In this document: piece by piece, positions 25,149-33,814 of the stretch
Layout of the letters: every line of letters begins with the position of its first letter
How positions within the stretch are numbered: the first letter of the stretch is position 1
Assembly: GCA_002413425.1 (NCBI GenBank)
Contig: DHWY01000002.1
Location: 19,027-60,169, forward strand
Origin: Candidatus Saccharibacteria bacterium UBA5170
GTDB taxonomy: Bacteria; Patescibacteriota; Saccharimonadia; Saccharimonadales; Saccharimonadaceae
DNA length: 41,143 bases
Direction: 5' to 3'
Made by a program: the position numbers and the translations under genes
The notes under the pieces: generated by a model
Database searches by the model: none
Seen by the model: the letters and a program-made list of their open reading frames with translations, nothing else
Told to the model about the DNA's origin: nothing

Positions 25149-27047
25149 TTATCGTAGTTTTGTACGACTCAGCATCAGTGAACTGAGTACTACCGAGACT
25201 GAACTAAAGGCCATGGCCGTACCGGCGAGAGCTGGGTTAAGGGCTAGTCCCATACCGCTGAAAATACCAGCCGCAACCGGAATGCCGGCCGTATTGTAGA
25301 TCAGCGCCCAAAATAAATTGAGCTTAATACGGCCAAATGTTTTTTGGCTAAGCCGTAAAGCCAAAAAAGCATCCTGCAAATCATTTTTAACCAATACAAT
25401 ACCGCCAGCTTCAATCGCCACGTCAGTGCCAGAGCCCATAGCAATACCGAGATCGGCTTGGGCAAGCGCTGGGGCGTCATTAATGCCATCACCAACAAAA
25501 GCTACCTTACCGTGGCTCTGTAGAGCTTTTACATGATTCGCCTTATCGCCCGGTAACACACCCGCAATAACATCATCGACGCCAACCTGACGGGCAATCG
25601 CTCGAGCGGTACCTTCGTTGTCTCCTGTAATCATTACGGTATGAATGCCATACTTGTGGAAATTACGAATTGCTTCTGCCGAGGTAGCTTTTGGTTGATC
25701 TTGAACTGCGACGAGACCATCGACCTTACTGTCGCCACCTACAATTAGCACGGTCTTTCCTTCATTTTCAAGTCGCTCAATTTCGGCACTAAAGCTGTCG
25801 AGTGCAATATGATGCTCAACGAACAAAGCGCGATTGCCGACATACTTTATTTCACCTGACAACTTGGCACTGACACCCTTACCGATAATCGCCGTAAAAG
25901 CAGCTACTTTTTGCACTGTCAGTTTTCTCTTTTCCGCCACCTCTAAGATTGCCGAGGCAAGCGGGTGTTCCGACGTCGTTTCAAGCGCGGTCGCCACCTC
26001 AAGAACACGTTGCTCGTCGCCAATAACGTCCGTCACGACCGGTTTGCCTTCGGTAATCGTGCCGGTTTTATCGAGCACGACAGTCTTAATATCTCGGGCC
26101 GCCTCCAGTACTTCGCCGCTTTTAATCAAGATCCCCATGCGGGCACCCCGGCCAGTCCCGACCATCAGTGCGGTTGGAGTCGCAATACCCAGTGCACAAG
26201 GACAGGCGATAATAATCACCGCTACAGCGAAGAGTAAAGCATCAATAAAAGCCGCACCCAGAAAGACGTACCAGACCGTAAAGGTCAGGATGGCAATAAT
26301 CAGAACGGTCGGGACAAACACGCTCGATACTTGATCGACCACTTTTTGAATTGGTGCCCGGCTGGCTTGGGCTTTGCTGACTAATTCAACAATTTGCGCT
26401 AGTAGTGTGTCGCTACCGACTTTTGTCGCCCGGAACAAAAAACTGCCTTGCTTATTGATTGTTGCGCCAATCACGCGATCGCCCGTTTGTTTTGCGACCG
26501 GCATACTCTCGCCAGTGATCATTGATTCGTCGATAGTCGAGCTACCCTCGGTGATTTCACCGTCAACTGCAATCTTCTCACCCGGCTTAACCATCACAAT
26601 ATCACCGACTACGACTTCACTCGACGGTACTTTAATGGCTTTACCACCGCGCATAACAGTCGCTTCTTTTGCCTGAAGACCCAGTAGTTTTTCGACCGCA
26701 TTGGAGGCGCGGCTTTTGGTAATTTCTTCAAACCATTGTCCGAGCAAGATGAGTACAATAAGCAACGCCGCAATCTCAAAATATACATGCAGACCAGCCA
26801 CCGCTGCGTAGAGGCTATAGAGATATGCCGTACCCGTTCCCAGCGCGACAAGCGTGTCCATATTGGACGAATGGTTTTTGAACGATTTAAAAGCGCTGAC
26901 AAAAAAAGGACCACCACCGATACTCATTACCCCTGACGATAGCACTACTGTCGTTATCATGCCGCCGGGCAGCATAACGCCAAGCATTTCTACGAGTAGG
27001 GGAATAGACAGCAAAAAACTAATTAACAAACGGTTTCTGATACTCAC
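25149..27047 (-). CDS. copA: Copper-type P1B ATPase (CopA-like) without N-terminal HMA domain
   Basis: A 632-residue heavy-metal pump. It has the CPC ion-site motif (IIACPCALGIATP), TGES, DKTGTITEG, the HP dipeptide in TSEHPLASAI, and GDGINDAPALAQADLGIAMGSG. It starts almost directly at the MA helix (LLISFLLSIPLLV), so the usual cytoplasmic HMA domain is absent; a separate HMA domain is encoded in the divergent gene at 28050. The GTG start overlaps the cupredoxin stop in GTGA, so the two are translationally coupled. With the ArsR-YHS regulator and cupredoxin this is a copper efflux operon. Monovalent copper is the inferred substrate; silver is possible. Confidence 0.93.
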   Translation of the reverse strand: MSIRNRLLISFLLSIPLLVEMLGVMLPGGMITTVVLSSGVMSIGGGPFFVSAFKSFKNHSSNMDTLVALGTGTAYLYSLYAAVAGLHVYFEIAALLIVLILLGQWFEEITKSRASNAVEKLLGLQAKEATVMRGGKAIKVPSSEVVVGDIVMVKPGEKIAVDGEITEGSSTIDESMITGESMPVAKQTGDRVIGATINKQGSFLFRATKVGSDTLLAQIVELVSKAQASRAPIQKVVDQVSSVFVPTVLIIAILTFTVWYVFLGAAFIDALLFAVAVIIIACPCALGIATPTALMVGTGRGARMGILIKSGEVLEAARDIKTVVLDKTGTITEGKPVVTDVIGDEQRVLEVATALETTSEHPLASAILEVAEKRKLTVQKVAAFTAIIGKGVSAKLSGEIKYVGNRALFVEHHIALDSFSAEIERLENEGKTVLIVGGDSKVDGLVAVQDQPKATSAEAIRNFHKYGIHTVMITGDNEGTARAIARQVGVDDVIAGVLPGDKANHVKALQSHGKVAFVGDGINDAPALAQADLGIAMGSGTDVAIEAGGIVLVKNDLQDAFLALRLSQKTFGRIKLNLFWALIYNTAGIPVAAGIFSGMGLALNPALAGTAMAFSSVSVVLSSLMLSRTKLR

Positions 27048-27415
27048 TTAACAACAACTTTCCCAAAGAACATATTCATACCGCAAGCGTACTTGTATTC
27101 ACCAGCTTCTTTCGGGTCAATTGTAACCGTGTAAGGTTTATTGAGCGGTAGGTGAGTGCGCACCCCAAAATCTGGTAAAACAACTTCTTCGAAACACGCC
27201 GAAGCGTCTTTTCTTATAAAGACAATTTCAGTTGGCATACCACGCTCAAGCTCAATGACGCCAGGCTTATAACCACCGTCAACCACGATTTCGACAATTT
27301 GTTTGTCTCCTTGCTTAGTAGCTGTCACTGCCTCAACTTTACGTTTACCGAAAAACCACCAAACGATTAATCCGACCAACAATACCGTACTCATTAACAC
27401 GATTATTTTATTCAC
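27044..27415 (-). CDS. Membrane-anchored cupredoxin-domain protein
   Basis: A 123-residue protein with an N-terminal helix (about 3-21) and an extracytoplasmic cupredoxin fold. Possible copper ligands are the Cys in DASACFEEVVLP and the Cys/Met cluster in YKYACGMNMFFG. The same pattern recurs in the C-terminal domain of the HMA-SafE protein at 28050. It probably binds copper outside the membrane, taking it from CopA. The GTG at 27415 is preferred because AAGGAAG lies 6 nt upstream; a TTG at 27421 abuts that site. It overlaps the regulator gene upstream and the copA start downstream. Confidence 0.82.
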   Translation of the reverse strand: MNKIIVLMSTVLLVGLIVWWFFGKRKVEAVTATKQGDKQIVEIVVDGGYKPGVIELERGMPTEIVFIRKDASACFEEVVLPDFGVRTHLPLNKPYTVTIDPKEAGEYKYACGMNMFFGKVVVK

Positions 27416-27908
27416 GAACAACTTCCTTCTTTATATATTTTTGTGGATCTAAAATAAATTTCGTTTTACAGCCGGAGGCGCAAAAGTAATAGTTATCGTC
27501 ACGGTAGTTGGCATGGTCACCGGCCCGAGACTGACTAATACGCATACCACAAACAACATCTTTGACAATCGGATAGGGACCTTCGTCACTTGAGAGTAAC
27601 TCATACTCTTGGCTGGTTATGTCGCGACGATCTATTAAAACATTTTTTATCATATCAAGGGCGTCCGACATGCGCCGATCGCTCAACTGATAGTACACGG
27701 TTTGGCCGTCACGGCGCGACGTGACGACTTTAGCCTGACGAAGGAGCGCGAGGTGTTGCGACAGATTTGCCTGAGGAAGCCCCAACATCTCAACCATCTG
27801 CGAAACCGACAGCTCCCGACCACTCAACAATTGAATAATCTCGAGCCTTTTTTGATTGGCGAGGACTTTGAATACCTCTTCCTGAAACGATAATAACTTC
27901 TGATACAT
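27408..27908 (-). CDS. ArsR-family metalloregulator fused to a YHS domain
   Basis: A 166-residue protein. Residues about 8-95 are an ArsR/SmtB winged helix (LANQKRLEIIQLLSG, SVSQMVEMLGLPQANLSQHLALLRQAKVV). Residues about 115-160 form a YHS domain with cysteines in DVVCGM and YYFCASGCKTKF. The ArsR part lacks the classic CxC metal site, so the YHS cysteines may be the copper sensor; this is inference. TACTAT (minus strand, 27915-27920) is 6 nt before the ATG, suggesting a leaderless mRNA. A palindromic operator covers its -35 box. It is first in the operon with cupredoxin and copA. Confidence 0.9.
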   Translation of the reverse strand: MYQKLLSFQEEVFKVLANQKRLEIIQLLSGRELSVSQMVEMLGLPQANLSQHLALLRQAKVVTSRRDGQTVYYQLSDRRMSDALDMIKNVLIDRRDITSQEYELLSSDEGPYPIVKDVVCGMRISQSRAGDHANYRDDNYYFCASGCKTKFILDPQKYIKKEVVRE

Positions 27909-27914
27909 ACGTTA

Positions 27915-27954
27915 ATAGTAGCACTCATATGCATATATTCAAATATTTGCATAT
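27915..27954 (-). promoter_or_regulatory. ArsR-YHS promoter with overlapping palindromic operator
   Basis: The inverted repeat ATATGCATATA (27927-27937) and TATTTGCATAT (27944-27954) matches at 10 of 11 positions around a 6-nt centre. The centre TTCAAA (27938-27943) reads TTTGAA on the minus strand and sits exactly 17 nt from the -10 TACTAT at 27915-27920, so the operator is centred on the -35 box. The layout is typical of ArsR/SmtB autorepression. It lies 95 nt from the start of the divergent copper gene and could control both. Confidence 0.75.
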
Positions 27955-28049
27955 ATATATTGATACTGATACGCTTATAGGGAAATGAGTCAAATAACCA
28001 ACCCGTTCAATAGTAGCCGAGTAACCTAGAGCATAGGAGAGGCGATAGT

Positions 28050-29387
28050 ATGAAAATAACCATCCCAATAGAAGGCATGCACTGTCGTTCGTGTGAAATT
28101 ACCCTCGGACAACATCTTGAAAAAGTGGCACGCGTCATCAGTGCTTCAGTCAGCCTAAAAACTAAAACCGCCACTATTGAGGTTATCTCACCGCCCAGTC
28201 AAGCGGAGCTGCATAAAGCCGTTCGCGCAGCAGGGTACACTATCGGAAATACCAAACAGCCGTGGCTGAGCCATAACCCGACAGACTATAGAGACCTGTG
28301 TATCGGCATCCTTGTTGTTGGCATACTAGCTATACTTTATAACACGCTCAGTATTAATAAAATTATCTCGACGGGAAGTATCGCGAGCGGCGGTATCGGC
28401 GTCGCATTCTTAACTGGTATTGCTGCCGGACTATCAACCTGTATGGCATTAGTCGGTGGGTTAGTGTTGAGCCTGTCTGCTCGCCACGCCAAAAAACACC
28501 CAGGTGCAACTGCCATGCAAAAGTTTCGTCCCCATCTCTTCTTTAATCTTAGCCGTATTATTTCGTTTTTTATATTCGGTGGCCTTATCGGCATACTTGG
28601 CGCCTCAATTCAACTGCAAGGGGCGCCGCTTGGTGTTCTGATGATTATCGTAGGAATCGTTATGTTCAGCCTCGGTCTGCAACTGACCAATATTATGCCG
28701 CGAGTCAGTGCGGGCAGCTTGACGCTCCCTCCGTCCATTGCGAAATTCCTCGGCCTCAAAAAACACACTGACAAAGAATATAATCACCAAAGCGCCGTTG
28801 CGCTTGGGGCGATTAGCTTCTTCTTACCATGTGGATTCACGCAAGTAATGCAGCTCTATGCTATGAGCACGGGAAATTTTATGACAGGCGCAATCGTTAT
28901 GAGTGTATTCGCAATCGGCACCGCACCGGGTCTGCTCGGCGTCGGAAGCCTCACATCGTTCGTTAAAGGCAAGTCGTCGGGTCGCTTCTTTAAAATCGCC
29001 GGGGTGGCCGTCATGGTCATGGCACTACTTAATATCAACAGCGGTTACAACCTGTCTGGCTTTCAAATGCCATCATTCGCCCAGGCCAGCGATGCGGATT
29101 CATCAAACGTAATCGGACAAACAATCAATACCACCTATACACTTAATAAAGATATCATTCCGTCTACCTTTACGCTTAAATCTCACATGGATTACAAGCT
29201 AGTAGTCGACTCACAAGACGACGGCCAAGGATGTATGAGTACTATCATGATCCCAGGCCTATTCGAAAAACCTCTACTGCTCGAAAAAGGCAAAAAACAA
29301 ATCCTAAGTTTTAGGACCAAAGCTGCCGGTACATATAAAATCACCTGCGCCATGGGCATTAACAGAGGTACCATCACGGTTATCTAA
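28050..29387 (+). CDS. HMA - SafE/TauE-like membrane - cupredoxin fusion protein
   Basis: A 445-residue three-part copper protein. Residues 1-68 are a heavy-metal-associated domain with the CxxC pair C12/C15 in GMHCRSC. Residues about 85-345 are a six-helix SafE/UreH-like transporter domain with the signature helices AAGLSTCMALVGGLVL and SFFLPCGFTQVMQL, whose cysteines suggest a thiol metal path. Residues about 355-445 are a cupredoxin domain with the Cys motifs QGCMSTIMIPG and KITCAMGINRGTITVI. It probably moves copper between faces of the membrane and may replace the HMA domain missing from CopA. AGGAGAGG precedes the ATG. It is divergent from the copper operon. Confidence 0.88.
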   Translation: MKITIPIEGMHCRSCEITLGQHLEKVARVISASVSLKTKTATIEVISPPSQAELHKAVRAAGYTIGNTKQPWLSHNPTDYRDLCIGILVVGILAILYNTLSINKIISTGSIASGGIGVAFLTGIAAGLSTCMALVGGLVLSLSARHAKKHPGATAMQKFRPHLFFNLSRIISFFIFGGLIGILGASIQLQGAPLGVLMIIVGIVMFSLGLQLTNIMPRVSAGSLTLPPSIAKFLGLKKHTDKEYNHQSAVALGAISFFLPCGFTQVMQLYAMSTGNFMTGAIVMSVFAIGTAPGLLGVGSLTSFVKGKSSGRFFKIAGVAVMVMALLNINSGYNLSGFQMPSFAQASDADSSNVIGQTINTTYTLNKDIIPSTFTLKSHMDYKLVVDSQDDGQGCMSTIMIPGLFEKPLLLEKGKKQILSFRTKAAGTYKITCAMGINRGTITVI

Positions 29388-29395
29388 AAACTTGG

Positions 29396-31231
29396 TTAAA
29401 TCTGGCTAAATTGACTATCGTACAAATCGGCATAATAGCCCTTTTGTAGTAAGAGTTCGGCGTGTTTTCCTTGCTCGACAATATTACCGTCTCGCATCAC
29501 CAGGATAACGTCCGCGTTCCTAATCGTCGACAGGCGGTGAGCAATCACAAAACTAGTTCGTCCATGACTAAGCTTGTCCATAGCTGACTGGATTAGCGCC
29601 TCAGTTCGGGTATCTACCGAACTGGTCGCTTCATCTAGGATAAGCATCGGAGCGTCGGCGAGTATAGCCCGTGCAATGGTCAAAAGTTGCTTCTCGCCGG
29701 CCGAAATACTATCAGCGGTTTCACTAATAATAGTGTCATAGCCATCGGGCAAGGTATTAATGAAATGATCGACATGGGCGGCTGCAGCAGCGGCAACAAT
29801 TTCATCGTGCGAAGCATTCGGTTTGCCGTAGGCGATGTTCTCGGCGATAGAACCCTGGAACAACCAAGTATCTTGTAGCACCATGCCAAACAGCCGGCGA
29901 ACATCATGGCGTTTCATCTTGTCAATATCGATGCCGTCGATACTGATTGAGCCTCTATCGATATCATAAAAACGCATCAATAAATTAACAATAGTGGTCT
30001 TACCGGCACCAGTTGGTCCCACAATCGCCACACTTTGTTTGGATTTGATGTGGGTCGTAAAATGCTTAATGATAGATTGGCCGGGATTATAGCCAAAGCT
30101 AACATCGCTAAAAATAACTTCACCTTTGACGATGGCGGGAGAGGCGACGCTATCTGTCTCTGGTTCCTCTTTTTCTTCGGACAAAAATTCAAAAATACGT
30201 TCGGCTGCAGCTGCCGTTGCCTGTAAGACGTTGGCAATGTTTGCAGTCTGCGAAATCGGTTGCGTAAACTGATTCATATACTGGATAAACGCCTGAATGT
30301 CACCAATACTGATGCGGCCATTAACCGCCAACCAGCCTCCGACCACCGCCACGGCGACGTAACCAATATTGCTAATAAACTGCATTACTGGCATCATCAA
30401 GCCCGACAAAAACTGCGACTTCCATCCACTTTGGTAAAGCTTTTCATTGATAATGCTGAACTTCTTGATTGAACGCGACTCACCGTTAAAAGCCCTGACG
30501 ACGGCATGATTCGAGAACATTTCGTCAATGTGACCATCGATTTCACCAAGAGCTGCCTGCTGCCTGCCATAATAACGCTGCGATCGCCTAACAATCAGGC
30601 TGATAAGCATTATACTCGACGGTAAAACCAACATGGCGATCAGCGTCATCGGCCAGCTAATAGTGATCATCATAACCAAAATACCGACAATCATAATCAT
30701 CGAAGTAACAATTTGGGTCATGCCCTGATTAAGATTCTGGCTAATCGTCTCGACATCATTGGTCACTCGGCTGACGATATCGCCATTTTCGTGCCGATCA
30801 AAGTAGTGCAATGGTAATCGGGCAATTTTTTCCGAAATATCGCGACGGAAGGCGTAGGTGATTCGTTGTGAAATCGTCGTCATCACCCAGCTCTGAATAT
30901 AGCCAAATACCGCACTAATTACATATAGCCCAATAAGCCACAGACCAATCGTCGTAATTGTACTAAAATTTATACCGCCGCCACCAATTGTACCCTTGAT
31001 AATCTCGTCGGTCATTTTACCAAGAATTTTCGGACTGGCAATTGCAAATATCGTGCTAACAATTGCACAAAGTGCAACAAAAACGAGATGGCCCCAGTAA
31101 GGACGCAGGTAACCGAACATCTGAATCAGCGTCCTCTTAAAGTGTTTGGCTTTTTCGGTCGACCCACCGCCCATACCGGGATGGCCGCCTCTAAATCCTC
31201 TAAATCCGACGGGTTGTTGTTTCTTTTCCAT
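29396..31231 (-). CDS. ABC exporter, canonical half of a heterodimer
   Basis: A 611-residue full-length half-transporter: six TM helices (about 40-330) plus an ATPase domain with Walker A GPTGAGKTT, Q-loop VLQDTWLFQGS, Walker B LILDEATSSVD with the catalytic Glu, and H-loop FVIAHRLSTI. The signature reads ISAGEKQ instead of the usual LSGGQ. The N-terminal tail is Gly-rich (FRGFRGGHPGMGGG). It follows the other half by 2 nt, as in BmrCD/LmrCD-like multidrug exporters. The 3' end is convergent with the HMA fusion gene. Confidence 0.92.
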   Translation of the reverse strand: MEKKQQPVGFRGFRGGHPGMGGGSTEKAKHFKRTLIQMFGYLRPYWGHLVFVALCAIVSTIFAIASPKILGKMTDEIIKGTIGGGGINFSTITTIGLWLIGLYVISAVFGYIQSWVMTTISQRITYAFRRDISEKIARLPLHYFDRHENGDIVSRVTNDVETISQNLNQGMTQIVTSMIMIVGILVMMITISWPMTLIAMLVLPSSIMLISLIVRRSQRYYGRQQAALGEIDGHIDEMFSNHAVVRAFNGESRSIKKFSIINEKLYQSGWKSQFLSGLMMPVMQFISNIGYVAVAVVGGWLAVNGRISIGDIQAFIQYMNQFTQPISQTANIANVLQATAAAAERIFEFLSEEKEEPETDSVASPAIVKGEVIFSDVSFGYNPGQSIIKHFTTHIKSKQSVAIVGPTGAGKTTIVNLLMRFYDIDRGSISIDGIDIDKMKRHDVRRLFGMVLQDTWLFQGSIAENIAYGKPNASHDEIVAAAAAAHVDHFINTLPDGYDTIISETADSISAGEKQLLTIARAILADAPMLILDEATSSVDTRTEALIQSAMDKLSHGRTSFVIAHRLSTIRNADVILVMRDGNIVEQGKHAELLLQKGYYADLYDSQFSQI

Positions 31232-31233
31232 GA

Positions 31234-32973
31234 TTATTGTTCCCTCGCCAGTTCGCTAGCCGACATCTGTGATTCGGCGATTTCACGATAAACTACTGAG
31301 CTAAGGAGTAGCTCGTGGTGGGTACCCATACCGATAATTCGGCCTTGATCAAGCACGATGATTTTTTCAGCTTGCATAATCGTACTAATTCGCTGGGCCA
31401 CAACGATAAACGTCGCGGTTGATGTCTCGGTTTTAAGCGCCCGACGTAACGCAGCGTCGGTTTTATAATCTAGAGCCGAAAAACTATCGTCAAACAAATA
31501 GATTTTCGGTTTTTTAGCAAGGGCACGAGCAATCGATAGGCGCTGTTTCTGGCCACCAGATACGTTATTACCAGCCTGAGCAATAGGGTTATTCAACCCC
31601 TTTGGCAAGCCAGTGATAAATTCGCGCGCTTGGGCGGTATCAGCCGCCTGGTCGAGCTCTGCCTCGCTAGCGTGAGGCTTACCGTAGGCAATATTGCTTC
31701 TGACCGTACCCGAAAACAATGAGGCTTTCTGGGGCACGTAACCGATATGACTACGTAGCTCCTCTTGTGAGAGCTGTCTAATATCAACCCCATCAACCGT
31801 CACCGAACCACTGGATACGTCATACAGTCGAGGGATAAGGCTCAAGAGGGTCGACTTGCCACTACCTGTGCCGCCAATGATCGCTGTTGTCTGCCCAGGT
31901 TCAGCGGTAAACGAAACTTTCGACAACACTGGTTGCTCCGAGCCTTCATAGCCAAAGTCGACATCATGAAACTCAACCACACCCCGTAATGCCTTTGGTA
32001 GGTGAGTGGGTAACACTGGGTCGCTAATCATAGGTTCGATTGCGAGTACTTCATTAACCCGACGACCTGACACCGCGGCTCGCGGTACCATGATGAATAT
32101 AATTGAAATCATCAGAAAGGCCATGATGGTTTGCGAAACATACTGCATCAAGGCAAGTAAGTTACCGACCTCTAGGTTGCCGGCGCTCACTACGTACGAA
32201 CCAACCCATACCACGGCGACCGATGCCAAGCCCATAACCAGTGTCATTACCGGCTGCATAAGCGCCATAACGCGATTTACGAAGATGTTCAAACGAGTTG
32301 ACTCCAAGTTCGTTCGGTCAAATTTGTCCTGCTGTCTATCGTCATTATTGTAAGCACGAATCACCCTTACGCCTGTCAGCATCTCACGGGCCTGCAGACT
32401 AAGCTTATCGACCAGTTTTTGAATTAGCGTAAACTTAGGGATGGCAACAACGAATAACAAGATAATCAATGACACCAGCACGCCAATTGCCGCCAATACA
32501 ATCCAGGACATCGTCGGTGCTAGTTGGTGTGCCTTAATGATTGAACCAATACCCATAAAAGGGGCCAAGAACGCCATCCTTAAAACCATCGACAATACGT
32601 TTTGAATCTGCTGCATGTCGTTTGTCGCCCGTGTCACCAGTGACGAAGAAGAAAAAGTGTTAAATTCACTCAAAGAAAACTGTTCAACTTTTATAAAAAT
32701 AGCTTCCCTCAATCGGCGAACGTAACCGGTTGCGATTTTAGAGGCCACAAAGCCGATGACAATCGTACAAACTCCACCAAAAAGTGCCAAAAGCAACATT
32801 TGCAGACCGTTGCTCCATACTGCAGCTATATCTTTAGCGACAATACCTTGATTGACAATTCTAGCTGTGTAATCCGGCAGGGTCAGGTTAACATAGGCCT
32901 GCCCCCATACTAAAATTATCAAACCGCCCAGTGCCAACCAATATGGTTTAAAATATTTTGCTAAATGCTCCAC
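31234..32973 (-). CDS. ABC exporter, degenerate-site half of a heterodimer
   Basis: A 579-residue half-transporter with six TM helices (about 12-300) and an ATPase domain: Walker A GGTGSGKST, signature NNVSGGQKQRLS, and Walker B YLFDDSFSALD. The residue after Walker B is Asp instead of the catalytic Glu, and the H-loop is VAQRIS with Gln in place of His. These are the two hallmark substitutions of the inactive site in heterodimeric exporters. The start is GTG at 32973. The dimer probably exports drugs or lipids; no substrate can be read. Confidence 0.92.
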   Translation of the reverse strand: MEHLAKYFKPYWLALGGLIILVWGQAYVNLTLPDYTARIVNQGIVAKDIAAVWSNGLQMLLLALFGGVCTIVIGFVASKIATGYVRRLREAIFIKVEQFSLSEFNTFSSSSLVTRATNDMQQIQNVLSMVLRMAFLAPFMGIGSIIKAHQLAPTMSWIVLAAIGVLVSLIILLFVVAIPKFTLIQKLVDKLSLQAREMLTGVRVIRAYNNDDRQQDKFDRTNLESTRLNIFVNRVMALMQPVMTLVMGLASVAVVWVGSYVVSAGNLEVGNLLALMQYVSQTIMAFLMISIIFIMVPRAAVSGRRVNEVLAIEPMISDPVLPTHLPKALRGVVEFHDVDFGYEGSEQPVLSKVSFTAEPGQTTAIIGGTGSGKSTLLSLIPRLYDVSSGSVTVDGVDIRQLSQEELRSHIGYVPQKASLFSGTVRSNIAYGKPHASEAELDQAADTAQAREFITGLPKGLNNPIAQAGNNVSGGQKQRLSIARALAKKPKIYLFDDSFSALDYKTDAALRRALKTETSTATFIVVAQRISTIMQAEKIIVLDQGRIIGMGTHHELLLSSVVYREIAESQMSASELAREQ

Positions 32974-33049
32974 TGTTGTATATACGTCCTTATTAACTTA
33001 AAGTTTTCTAGATTAGGCAATCCACAGCCCTAATAAAGAGCCCCGATTT

Positions 33050-33160
33050 ATGTTTTTTGTGTCAACATTCATACTAATCATACTTATGATACTATACATC
33101 GCTATCTTAGTACATCTACACGAAGGAGCCATGTTATCACAAAATTTGTTGACTAAATAA
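33050..33160 (+). CDS. Possible single-helix small protein, 36 residues
   Basis: An open frame from ATG 33050 encodes one hydrophobic helix (FFVSTFILIILMILYIAILV) followed by a short polar tail. Upstream AAAGAG is a weak ribosome binding site and no clear promoter is visible. The hydrophobic bias is suggestive but such short frames occur by chance; it is listed as a candidate. The rest of 32974-33256 has no recognised feature. Confidence 0.25.
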   Translation: MFFVSTFILIILMILYIAILVHLHEGAMLSQNLLTK

Positions 33161-33256
33161 TAACTACGGTCAAAACTAGCCAGAAATTGAGTACTACGAA
33201 AGCGGATTTTCTTCAACTGGTACTCCGCGGAGACAGAGGAAGGGGATATCGCATAT

Positions 33257-33508
33257 TTAAGCTGTAATGCTGAGCAGCGTCCAGTTGCCACCACGATTGT
33301 CGCTGCGCAGACGAAAGTTCGCGCTGCCGTCGGACAAGGTGATGATTTCAGCAATTCGTCCACCGGTGCGCACCAGACAGCGTAGCCCAGCGTCCAGAAA
33401 ATCATAGGTAGCACCTTGGTATTCTATACGACGTGGGTAAGCGGCAAGGTCTTTTTTAAATCCCATTACGGTGACGAGAACTTGTTCATTGATATTTTCA
33501 CGATTCAT
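33257..33508 (-). CDS. Hypothetical small beta-rich protein, 83 residues
   Basis: The family is not assigned. The sequence (KKDLAAYPRRIEYQGATYDF, then LRCLVRTGGRIAEIITLSDG and ANFRLRSDNRGGNWTLL) alternates hydrophobic and charged residues in short beta strands joined by Gly turns, suggesting a small beta barrel. No signal peptide or helix. The start is ATG 33508, with GGAGG 8 nt upstream; a TTG at 33523 lies upstream of that site. The strong ribosome binding site supports a real gene. Confidence 0.7.
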   Translation of the reverse strand: MNRENINEQVLVTVMGFKKDLAAYPRRIEYQGATYDFLDAGLRCLVRTGGRIAEIITLSDGSANFRLRSDNRGGNWTLLSITA

Positions 33509-33814
33509 AGCTTTATCCTCCAAGAAAATTTGTTTATATGATAAAAAGCTGACAACTAGATATTCGGTCAGCGAACGGATTTTGGAGTAAGCAATTCAGA
33601 AAGGAACAACGAGCCGTTCAACGTGTTCTTGTTACCGAATTACCGTATAGATATGAACGTTCAACAGGGGCGCTTAGGAGCAAATGACTACCAGTGTGCA
33701 TATCGACGCAAGGTGACTTCTCGCATAAGTCTGTAAGTAAAAAGGTATTCCCACCAGTACCTACATGACTGTATATAAGTATATACCTAGTCGGAGGGTC
33801 CCGTCTAGAACAAC
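33509..33814. other. 306-bp intergenic stretch, no feature recognised
   Basis: Between the 83-residue gene and the VIT1 gene. Only chance-length open frames (27 codons or fewer) were seen on either strand, with no tRNA-like fold and no clear terminator. It may include the 5' leader of the minus-strand gene at 33508 or a decayed gene. Confidence 0.5.

Noticed and set aside
33013..33414. Minus-strand open frame of 133 codons overlapping the 83-residue gene
   Set aside because: It overlaps a frame with a strong ribosome binding site, and its own start lacks one; its amino-acid pattern has no domain character.
33509..33814. Short 27-codon frames on both strands in the large intergenic stretch
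   Set aside because: Chance length, no ribosome binding site or promoter, no recognisable protein pattern.
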